DNA of 46,505 nt from Methylobacterium variabile (GTDB taxonomy: Bacteria; Pseudomonadota; Alphaproteobacteria; Rhizobiales; Beijerinckiaceae): positions 1 to 46,505 of the forward strand of contig NZ_LABY01000097.1 of assembly GCF_001043975.1 (NCBI RefSeq). Direction: 5' to 3'. The notes under the pieces were generated by a model, which saw only the letters and a list, made by a program, of their open reading frames with translations, made no database searches and had not been told where the DNA came from. Position numbers and translations under genes: made by a program. The number at the start of each line of letters is the position of its first letter. Position 1 is the stretch's first letter. Positions 40,551 to 46,505 of this stretch are shown piece after piece.

Positions 40551-40961
40551 TTACTCGATGACCTGAACGATGCGGCGGCTGCTCGGATCGACCAGCACGA
40601 CGCGGTCGTTGACCACGGTGTAGCGACGGCCGCGGATGCCGTACTCGGACGGCACCTCGTAGTAGGTCACGCCCGAGTTGGGCAGCACGCCGCCGACGCG
40701 GACATCGCCGTCCCAATCGTAGGAGCGGTGCTGGCGCACGGCGTAGTTGCGGAAGCGGGGACGGTCGTCGACGCCGAGCAGGCCACCGACCGCGCCGGTC
40801 GCCGCGCCGACAGCGCCGCCGACGATCGCGCCGACCGGGCCGGCCGCGTCCGCACCGTCCTCGGCGCCGCGCTGGGCGCCACCGATCAGGCCCTGGGCGT
40901 GAGCGGCCATCGGCAGGGTGAGGGCGAGGGTCGCGGCGGCCAGGAGGGTCTTGGTCTTCAT
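40551..40961 (-). CDS. DUF1236 family exported protein
   Basis: 136 residues from ATG 40961. The signal peptide is MKTKTLLAAATLALTLPMAA followed by HAQG. A Gly/Ala-rich segment (about 24-62, GAIVGGAVGAATGAVGGLLG) could be membrane-associated like a glycine zipper. The C-terminus (VRVGGVLPNSGVTYYEVPSE, RRYTVVNDRVVLVDPSSRRI) is the DUF1236 domain. These envelope proteins are frequent in Hyphomicrobiales and are often stress-induced. A good EcfG-like promoter upstream agrees with that. It lies between the sigma factor gene and the NepR-like gene. Confidence 0.82.
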   Translation of the reverse strand: MKTKTLLAAATLALTLPMAAHAQGLIGGAQRGAEDGADAAGPVGAIVGGAVGAATGAVGGLLGVDDRPRFRNYAVRQHRSYDWDGDVRVGGVLPNSGVTYYEVPSEYGIRGRRYTVVNDRVVLVDPSSRRIVQVIE

Positions 40962-41022
40962 CAGATCGATCTCCGTTTCGTCCAATCCACCCCGGTCGAG
41001 CGGGGCGGCTCTCGGGGGTGGT

Positions 41023-41048
41023 AACGTCGCCCTGGGCGAAACGGTTCA
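41023..41048 (-). promoter_or_regulatory. EcfG-like promoter of the DUF1236 gene
   Basis: Read on the minus strand: TGAAC, 17 bases, CGTT, followed by A. This differs from the EcfG consensus (GGAAC-N16/17-CGTT) at one base. The -10 lies about 62 bases before the start codon at 40961. It faces away from the sigma factor stop codon at 41112. Confidence 0.55.
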
Positions 41049-41111
41049 ATCGTCGCGGCCGAAATGTCGCGCAACCCTGCGGGAGTATTCCGCGAGGAGG
41101 CCGGTGCTGCG

Positions 41112-41834
41112 TCAGGCGTCCTTCGGCATCGCCGACTGGATCAGACGGTCGGTGCCGAGGTCTTCCTCGTCGTAGCCGAGAAGCTCCGCCAGCCGGCCGC
41201 GGGCGCGGCTGACGCGGCTCTTCACGGTGCCGACCTTGCAGCCCATGATCGCCGCCGCCTCCTCGTAGGAGACGCCCTCGGCGCCGACGAGCACCAGGGC
41301 CTCGCGCTGGTCCGGCGGCAGCTTGGCGAGCGCGCTCTGCAGGTCCTCGACGTCGAGCCGGTCGCCCTGGTGCGGCGCCGTGGCGAGGCGCGCCGCGTAG
41401 GAGCCGTCCTGGTCCTCGACCTCGCGCACGCGCTTGCGGTGGTCGGAGTAGAAGGCGTTGCGCAGGATGGTGAACAGCCATGCGTTCAGGTTGGTGCCGG
41501 GCTGGAAGCGGGCCCGGTGCTGCCAGCCCTTCAGCAGCGTGTCCTGCACCAGGTCGTCGGCCCGGGCCGGGTTGCTGGTCAGCGAGAGCGCGAAGGCGCG
41601 CAAGGACGGGACCGCCTGCAGGAGCCCGTCCCGGAATTCCGGCAGGACGACCTCGCCCTGCGCCTTGAGGGCGGCCTCCAGGCGCGCGATCAGGTCGGCG
41701 AACCGGTTGTCCGGATCGGCGCTGCCCAGGGCCTCGTAGGTGGCCCGGAGCTGGCTGCCGAGATGCGTCCGGATGTTGGCCGAGAGGCCGGGCCTGGGCT
41801 CGGCCGACGGATTCGGGGCGGTGTCTCGCGTCAT
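41112..41834 (-). CDS. EcfG-type sigma factor with an N-terminal NepR-like segment
   Basis: 240 residues from ATG 41834. Residues 20-58 (NIRTHLGSQLRATYEALGSA, then DPDNRFADLIARLEAALKAQ) match the two-helix core of NepR, the anti-sigma factor of the alphaproteobacterial general stress response. Residues 66-130 are sigma region 2 (ADDLVQDTLLKGW, LNAWLFTILRNAFYSDHRKR). Residues 155-215 are region 4 (KLPPDQREALVLVGAEGVSY, AAIMGCKVGTVKSRVSRARG). The wording is that of the EcfG (ECF15) group. No ATG, GTG or TTG codon lies between the NepR-like segment and region 2, so the segment must be translated as part of the protein. It could inhibit the protein from within or be the surface on which PhyR acts. 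phyR is not in the window. Confidence 0.88.
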   Translation of the reverse strand: MTRDTAPNPSAEPRPGLSANIRTHLGSQLRATYEALGSADPDNRFADLIARLEAALKAQGEVVLPEFRDGLLQAVPSLRAFALSLTSNPARADDLVQDTLLKGWQHRARFQPGTNLNAWLFTILRNAFYSDHRKRVREVEDQDGSYAARLATAPHQGDRLDVEDLQSALAKLPPDQREALVLVGAEGVSYEEAAAIMGCKVGTVKSRVSRARGRLAELLGYDEEDLGTDRLIQSAMPKDA

Positions 41835-41924
41835 GGCTCTCGCGTCTGCCTGCCAGAGGAAGATGGGCCCGGGGGCCGCGACCGGAAAGCCCAACCTTAG
41901 CGAGAAACAGGCCGCGACCGATAG

Positions 41925-41961
41925 GGCGCCGTGACACGGCGCGAAGCCGTGACACGGCGCC
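41925..41961 (-). repeat. Direct and inverted repeat between the glutamine amidotransferase and sigma genes
   Basis: GCCGTGACACGGCGC occurs twice (41928-41942 and 41946-41960), three bases apart. Because each copy is itself partly palindromic, the whole stretch can fold as a stem with GGCGCCGTG and CACGGCGCC at its ends. It sits just after the amidotransferase stop, so it may be its terminator or an operator in front of the sigma gene. Confidence 0.5.
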
Positions 41962-41970
41962 GTCCCGGCA

Positions 41971-42762
41971 TCACCCGCCGAGGCTGGCCCCGGTCTCGTC
42001 CCCGTCCGGCACGCCGAGACGGAAGGCCAGCACCTCGCCGGGGGCGAGGTCGGTCCAGCGCTCGTCCCGGGTGAGGGGGCGCGTTGCCACCACGGTCACG
42101 ATGTCGTCCGGCGTGGTTTCCTGCGCGAAATCCACTCGCCAGTCCTCGTCGATCAGCGTCGCGGTGCCGAAGGGCGCGCGACGAGTCAGGGTGCAGAGGC
42201 GCTTGCCGCAATGGGCGTAGAGGGTGCGGCTGTCGGAGAGCAGCATGTTGAACACGCCGAGCCCGTGCAGTTCGGCGCAGAGCTCGCGCACCGCCCCGTC
42301 GAGGCGCGTGGGCTTCGGCAGCGCCTCCCACCGCTCCTCGAGCTTGCCCAGCATCCAGCAGAAGGCGTGCTCGCTGTCGGTGGTGCCCACCGGCCGGAAG
42401 CGCCCGAGCCTCAGCCGCTTCACGCCCTTCAGCTGGCCGTTATGCGCGAAGGTGAAGGTGCGCCCCCACAACTCACGGCTGAACGGATGGGTGTTCTCCA
42501 GGGTCACCCGGCCGCGATTGGCCCGGCGGACATGCGCGATCACGATCCGGCTCTTGATCGGGTATTGCCGCAGGAGCCGGGCGATCTCCGAGCGGGCGCT
42601 CGGCTCCGGGTCGTGGAAGCTGCGGCAGCCGCGGCCTTCGTAGAACGAGATGCCCCAGCCGTCCTGATGCGGCCCGGTCTCGCCCCCGCGGCGCGCCAGG
42701 CCGGCGAAGCTGAAGCGGATGTCGGTCGGGACGTTGGCGCTCATGCCGAGCAGTTCGCACAT
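41971..42762 (-). CDS. Class II glutamine amidotransferase, YafJ-like
   Basis: A 263-residue protein. It starts MCELLGMSANVP, so after Met removal Cys is the N-terminal nucleophile, as in Ntn-hydrolase amidotransferases. It also has HQDGWGISFY, RANRGRVTLENTHPF, FAHNGQLKG and GTTDSEHAFCWML, all family marks. It releases ammonia from glutamine, but no synthase domain is fused, so the acceptor is unknown. ATG start 42762. It is co-oriented with the cox genes upstream and the sigma gene downstream, with 44 bases to the cox subunit IV gene. Confidence 0.9.
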   Translation of the reverse strand: MCELLGMSANVPTDIRFSFAGLARRGGETGPHQDGWGISFYEGRGCRSFHDPEPSARSEIARLLRQYPIKSRIVIAHVRRANRGRVTLENTHPFSRELWGRTFTFAHNGQLKGVKRLRLGRFRPVGTTDSEHAFCWMLGKLEERWEALPKPTRLDGAVRELCAELHGLGVFNMLLSDSRTLYAHCGKRLCTLTRRAPFGTATLIDEDWRVDFAQETTPDDIVTVVATRPLTRDERWTDLAPGEVLAFRLGVPDGDETGASLGG

Positions 42763-42806
42763 GGCGATCGTTATAGGGCCCGGGCGGTGAGCGGGGAGTG
42801 AACGCC

Positions 42807-43106
42807 TCAGGCCCGCGACAGGTAATCCACCAGCGTCATCGCGAACAGGATGCCGACCCAGAAGAAGCCGATGCCGGCGAACAGCTTGACCAGCGGCGGC
42901 TCGTGACGGACCTCCATCGAGAACAGGAGGATCGTCACCACCATGGCGCTGGCGACGATCAGCTCGACGATCCAGACGTTCGGGAAGGGGAGGGTGGCGC
43001 CCAAGGCCACGTTGATCCCGAGCATCACCAGGAGGGCGCCGGCCGTGAGGACCGGCTCCCGCATGTGCCGCCACAGGATGCGGCGCTCGTCGCCGGTGCC
43101 GAACAT
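42807..43106 (-). CDS. Cytochrome c oxidase subunit IV family protein
   Basis: A 99-residue membrane protein with three hydrophobic helices (about 18-38, 45-65, 75-96): PVLTAGALLVMLGINVALGA, WIVELIVASAMVVTILLFSM, FAGIGFFWVGILFAMTLVDY. Size and pattern are those of the small subunit IV of caa3 oxidases. It is the last gene of the coxB-coxA-coxC operon; its start is 11 bases after the coxC stop. It probably helps assemble or stabilise the oxidase. Confidence 0.82.
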   Translation of the reverse strand: MFGTGDERRILWRHMREPVLTAGALLVMLGINVALGATLPFPNVWIVELIVASAMVVTILLFSMEVRHEPPLVKLFAGIGFFWVGILFAMTLVDYLSRA

Positions 43107-43117
43107 GGGAACGCCTC

Positions 43118-43783
43118 CTACCGGTTGAGCACGTAGAGGGTCGGGAAGGCGAGGATCCAGATCAGGTCGATGAAGTGCCAGTACAGGCCGAAGATCTCGA
43201 TCCGGTTCTGGTGCACGCTCAGGAAGCCCGGCCGGCTCGCCTGCCAGGTCAGCACCAGCAGGATGCCGATGCCGGTGAGGAGGTGCAGGCCATGGAGCGA
43301 GGTGGCGACGTAGTAGAGGTTCACGAACAGCCGCGAGGGCGGTGAATCCTTCAATTCGTAGGGCCGGTCCGACAGGAACGGCATCATGTGCTCGTGGTAG
43401 TCGGCGTAGTACTCGTAACCTTTCAGCACCAGGAACAGGGCGCCCAGAGCCGCGGTGGCGAGCATGAACCGTACCATGCCGCGCTGCCAGCCGAGGCGCG
43501 AGAGCTGGATCGCCCCCGACATGGTCAGGCTCGAGCCGATCAGCACCACGGTGTTGACGGCGCCGATCCAGAACTTGAGGTGGCGCGCCGCCTCCTGCAC
43601 CGCTTCCGGGTGGAGCAGGCGCAGGATGAGCGCCGTGAGGAACAGCCCGGCGAAGAGCAGGAGTTCGGTGAGCAGCCAGGCCCACATCCCGAGCACGGCG
43701 GCGCGCTTCTGCTGCTCCACCGTCGCGAAGTGCGAGACGAGCCTGACGCCCACGCTGCCCGGTTCGGCGGCCTGCCCGCTCAC
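43118..43783 (-). CDS. coxC: Cytochrome c oxidase subunit III
   Basis: 221 residues from GTG 43783, which overlaps the coxA stop in a GTGA arrangement and has GGGAGGC upstream. Five hydrophobic segments are visible. [20 protein letters not shown] carries the usual Glu of helix 3. [16 protein letters not shown] and [20 protein letters not shown] are subunit III signatures. It is the short, five-helix form found with caa3-type enzymes. It supports proton uptake and stability of subunit I. Confidence 0.93.
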   Translation of the reverse strand: MSGQAAEPGSVGVRLVSHFATVEQQKRAAVLGMWAWLLTELLLFAGLFLTALILRLLHPEAVQEAARHLKFWIGAVNTVVLIGSSLTMSGAIQLSRLGWQRGMVRFMLATAALGALFLVLKGYEYYADYHEHMMPFLSDRPYELKDSPPSRLFVNLYYVATSLHGLHLLTGIGILLVLTWQASRPGFLSVHQNRIEIFGLYWHFIDLIWILAFPTLYVLNR

Positions 43784-45456
43784 GTGTGCTGCCTCCCGGT
43801 CTCGCGGGCCTGAATCGGATAGTCGTAGGGGATCTTCGGCGCTTGCGGCTCGGTGAGGAAGTTGTGGGCGGGCGGCGGCGAGGCCACGGTCCATTCGAGG
43901 CCCCGCGCGTCCCAGGGGTTGGCGGGCGCCCGCTTCCCGAACCAGATCGCGTAGACGAGGTAGACCATCGGGAAGATGTAGCCGACCGCCAGGATGGTCG
44001 AGCCCGCCGAGGATAGGATGTTCAGGAACTGGAACTCCGGCGGGTAGACGTGGTAGCGCCGCGGCATCCCGAGGTAGCCGAGGATGAACTGCGGGAAGAA
44101 CGTCACGTTGAAGCCGATGAAGATCAGCACCGCCGAGATGCGGCCCCAGGCCTCGACGTACATCCGCCCGGTGATCTTCGGCCACCAGAAGTGCAAGCCC
44201 CCGAGGAAGGCCAGCACCGTGCCCCCGACCATGATGTAGTGGAAATGCGCCACCACGAAGTAGGTGGCGTGGACGTGCTGATTGATGGCGAGCGTCGCGA
44301 GGTAGAGCCCGGTGAGGCCACCGAGCACGAACAGCCCGATATAGCCCATGGCGTAGAGCATCGGCGTGTCGAGCTTGAGCGAGCCTTTGTGGATCGTCGC
44401 GGTCCAGTTGTAGACCTTGACCGCGGACGGAACCGCGACCGCGAAGCTGAGCACCGAGAAGGCGACGCTGGCGAGGTCGCTCTGACCGTTGACGAACATG
44501 TGGTGGCCCCAGACGAAGAAGGTCACCGAGGCGAGCCCGATCGCCGCGTAGGCGACGAAGCGGTAGCCGAACAGCTTCTTCTGGGCGAAGGCCGGGACGA
44601 TCTCGGAGATCACCCCCATGCCGGGCAGCACCATGATGTAGACGGCCGGGTGGGAGTAGAACCAGAACAGGTGCTGGAACAGCACCGGGTCGCCGCCGTA
44701 GGCCGGGTCGAACACCCCGATGTGGAAGGCGCGCTCGGCGATCAGGAGCACCAGGGCCACGGTGATGACCGGGGTGGCGAGCAGGAAGATCAGGCTGGTG
44801 GCGTAGTGGGTCCAGACGAAGATCGGCAGGCGGAACCAGGTCATGCCCGGCGCCCGCATGGTGTGGATCGTCACCACGAAGTTGAGGCCCGTCAGAATCG
44901 ACGAGAAGCCCACGATGGTGACGCCGATCAGCGCCGGGACCACCCAGGTGTTGGAGAAGGCGGTGGAGAGGGGCGTGTAGAAGGTCCAGCCGGTATCGAC
45001 CCCACCGAGCACCACGCTGGCCAGCGTGAAGAACGCCCCGGTCATGAACACGTACCAGGAGGCGAGGTTCAGCTTCGGGAAGGCGAGGTCCCGTGCGCCG
45101 ATCATCAGCGGGATCAGGAAGTTGCCGAAGGTCGCGGGGATCGAGGGGATCAGGAAGAACCACACCATCACGACCCCGTGGATCGTGAACAGCTTGTTGT
45201 AGGTGTCGTTGGTGAAGACCTGCCCGTCCGGCACCACCAGGGCCAGGCGCACCAGCCCGGCCGTCACCGCGCCGATGACGAAGAAGGCGGTGATGCTGGC
45301 GAGGTACAGGAGCGCGATGCGCTTGTGGTCGGTGGTGAAGAGCCACGAGCGCAGCGTGTGCTCGGCGTGCAGGTAGTCGGCGCCGTGGCCGAGGTGGGAA
45401 TCCGGGGTGTGGGGGTCGCGCAGGGCCGGCCCGTCGGTGATGGTGCCGCTGGTCAT
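43780..45456 (-). CDS. coxA: Cytochrome c oxidase subunit I, A2-type caa3
   Basis: A 558-residue catalytic subunit with 12 or more membrane helices. Haem a ligands are His93 ([11 protein letters not shown]) and His406; the haem a3 ligand is His404 ([12 protein letters not shown]). The copper B site is His269, His318 and His319 (WGHHMF), with the cross-linked Tyr at 273. The key proton-path Glu of A1 enzymes (HPEVY) is absent. Instead the sequence reads YSHPAVY (Tyr267-Ser268), the hallmark of A2-type haem-copper oxidases. ATG 45456 overlaps the coxB stop (ATGA). It reduces oxygen to water and pumps protons. Confidence 0.96.
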   Translation of the reverse strand: MTSGTITDGPALRDPHTPDSHLGHGADYLHAEHTLRSWLFTTDHKRIALLYLASITAFFVIGAVTAGLVRLALVVPDGQVFTNDTYNKLFTIHGVVMVWFFLIPSIPATFGNFLIPLMIGARDLAFPKLNLASWYVFMTGAFFTLASVVLGGVDTGWTFYTPLSTAFSNTWVVPALIGVTIVGFSSILTGLNFVVTIHTMRAPGMTWFRLPIFVWTHYATSLIFLLATPVITVALVLLIAERAFHIGVFDPAYGGDPVLFQHLFWFYSHPAVYIMVLPGMGVISEIVPAFAQKKLFGYRFVAYAAIGLASVTFFVWGHHMFVNGQSDLASVAFSVLSFAVAVPSAVKVYNWTATIHKGSLKLDTPMLYAMGYIGLFVLGGLTGLYLATLAINQHVHATYFVVAHFHYIMVGGTVLAFLGGLHFWWPKITGRMYVEAWGRISAVLIFIGFNVTFFPQFILGYLGMPRRYHVYPPEFQFLNILSSAGSTILAVGYIFPMVYLVYAIWFGKRAPANPWDARGLEWTVASPPPAHNFLTEPQAPKIPYDYPIQARETGRQHT

Positions 45457-46421
45457 GGGGTGGCCTCCTGCTGCGCCGTCGCCCCCGTGCTCTTCAGGTA
45501 GGCCACGAGCCGGTCGAGGTCGTCGGCTGGGATCACGTTGCGGAAGGCCGGCATGACCTGCTTGTAGTCGGCGGCGAGCTTCTGCCGGTTCGGGTTCAGG
45601 ATCTTGTCGCGCAGGTAGGTCTCGTCGGCCGTGACGGTGCGGCCGTCGGCGAGCTTGACCGCGCGCCCGTAGAGGCCGGCCAGCGACGGCGCCCGCACCT
45701 TGGCGCCCGGGTCGTGGCAGTTGCCGCAGCCGTAGGATTCGTAGACCGCCCGGCCGGCCCCGGCCTGTCCGCCCTGCTGGGCGCCGGCATTCTGCAGCCA
45801 GGCGGCGTAGTCGGCCTGGGTCATCAGGGTGAGCGTGCCGTCCATCTTCGAGTGGTCGGTGCCGCAATATTCCGAGCAGTACAGCCGGTAGCTGCCGGTG
45901 CGGTCGGCCTTGAACCACATCTCGGTGTAGCGGTCCGGCAGGGTCGCCATCTGCATCCGCAGGGCCGGGAAGTAGAGGTTGTGGATCACGTCCTGGCTGA
46001 TCATCCGGATCTTGATCGGCTGGCCGATCGGCAGGTGCAGGTCGTTGATCTCGGATTGGCCGGTCGGGTGCTGGAACTTCCACATCCACTGCCGGCCGAT
46101 CGCCTCGATCACCATCGCGTCGCCCGGCGCCTGCTTCGAGATGAAGAACAGCCGGGCGCCCCAGACGAAGAAGATCAGGGTGAGCAGGAACGGGATCAGC
46201 ATCCAGCTGATCTCGATCAGCACGCTGCGGGTCTCGGTGTGGCTGCGGTCGGCCGGCTCGCCCTGGCGGTAGCGGATCGCGAACCACGTGATGGCGACGA
46301 AGACCGGCACCGTCAGCAGCAGCGTCAGCACCGTGAAGGCGAGGATCAGCCAATCGGTCTCGACCGCTGTGGCGGAGGCCGCCGCCGGCCAGAGCTGGAG
46401 CGCGAGGTCGGTGGGGTTCAT
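45453..46421 (-). CDS. coxB: Cytochrome c oxidase subunit II with fused cytochrome c domain
   Basis: A 322-residue inner-membrane protein. Two N-terminal helices (about 24-48 and 68-95) are followed by the periplasmic cupredoxin domain with the CuA ligands His147, Cys182, Glu184, Cys186, His190 and Met193 ([12 protein letters not shown]). A C-terminal class I cytochrome c domain has the haem site CGNCH (232-236) and axial Met290 (VMPAF). This fusion defines caa3 oxidases, which take electrons from cytochrome c or another small carrier. No lipobox Cys is seen at the N-terminus. It overlaps coxA by four bases. Confidence 0.96.
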   Translation of the reverse strand: MNPTDLALQLWPAAASATAVETDWLILAFTVLTLLLTVPVFVAITWFAIRYRQGEPADRSHTETRSVLIEISWMLIPFLLTLIFFVWGARLFFISKQAPGDAMVIEAIGRQWMWKFQHPTGQSEINDLHLPIGQPIKIRMISQDVIHNLYFPALRMQMATLPDRYTEMWFKADRTGSYRLYCSEYCGTDHSKMDGTLTLMTQADYAAWLQNAGAQQGGQAGAGRAVYESYGCGNCHDPGAKVRAPSLAGLYGRAVKLADGRTVTADETYLRDKILNPNRQKLAADYKQVMPAFRNVIPADDLDRLVAYLKSTGATAQQEATP

Positions 46422-46505
46422 CGGGGGGCCGCTCCGCCATCCGGAGCGGCTGGCACGGAATCGTCGGGCAGGACCGGATCGAGGGGCCGGCCCGCCATCA
46501 GGCGC
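46418..46505 (-). CDS. C-terminal end of an upstream gene coupled to coxB
   Basis: The last 28 codons of a minus-strand frame that enters from the right edge. It ends [20 protein letters not shown] then PDGGAAPR, and its TGA overlaps the coxB ATG in the same ATGA form seen at the coxB-coxA junction. The tail is Pro/Ala/Asp-rich and not diagnostic. It is likely part of the oxidase operon, perhaps an assembly factor or cytochrome gene, but this cannot be decided here. Confidence 0.5.
   Translation of the reverse strand, partial: RLMAGRPLDPVLPDDSVPAAPDGGAAPR

Noticed and set aside
41971..43074. A longer start for the glutamine amidotransferase, up to 43074
   Set aside because: The enzyme needs Cys right after the initiator Met, which only the start at 42762 provides. 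The extension overlaps the cox subunit IV gene.

Overview
The window is about 46.5 kb of very GC-rich DNA (roughly 70 percent or more by eye) from a free-living alphaproteobacterium of the order Hyphomicrobiales. The genus is most likely Methylobacterium or a close relative. This rests on the mdh-sucC-sucD-sucA-sucB-lpd arrangement, the EcfG-type sigma factor with NepR-like proteins, a MucR/Ros-family regulator, the Atm1-type ABC transporter beside psd and pssA, and several small DUF proteins (DUF1236, DUF1737, DUF6356, DUF6894) typical of this order. Genus assignment is inference; no rRNA or other marker gene is present.

Layout. 0-2.3 kb: the start of an SLC13-type permease, a decayed Uma2 (DUF820) gene, a DUF533/TerB-like protein and a TetR regulator. 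2.5-14.2 kb: a TCA-cycle and 2-oxoglutarate dehydrogenase block, all on the plus strand (mdh, sucC, sucD, sucA, sucB, an SDR oxidoreductase, lpd), followed by a 2-hydroxyacid dehydrogenase and gluconokinase. Five of the spacers between these cistrons hold a perfect or near-perfect hairpin. 14.3-23.3 kb: a very large hybrid sensor kinase with two kinase cores and two receivers, a 169-bp nested inverted repeat, a DEAD-box helicase, an aldose-epimerase-like protein, XerC and a two-receiver regulator. 23.3-31.9 kb: MFS exporter, Lrp-type regulator with a large dyad at its start, small DUF proteins, an orphan ABC substrate-binding protein, two small exported proteins, cysS, a LOG-family protein and a LysM protein. 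32-36.6 kb: Atm1-type ABC transporter, psd and pssA (phosphatidylethanolamine synthesis), and an exported Cys-rich protein. 37-40 kb: AraC regulator, DUF6894, a MucR-like protein lacking zinc ligands, and a single-domain response regulator. 40-42.8 kb (minus strand): a small NepR-like protein, a DUF1236 protein, an EcfG-type sigma factor whose own N-terminus carries a NepR-like segment, and a class II glutamine amidotransferase. 42.8-46.5 kb (minus strand): a translationally coupled caa3-type cytochrome oxidase operon (coxB, coxA, coxC, subunit IV), with an upstream coding region that runs off the window.

The most unusual locus is 40.08-41.83 kb. The general-stress sigma factor has a built-in anti-sigma-like segment, and no alternative start codon could remove it. 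A second NepR-like gene lies close by, and both that gene and the DUF1236 gene between them are preceded by EcfG-like promoter sequences. No rRNA, tRNA, CRISPR array, transposase or prophage gene was recognised.
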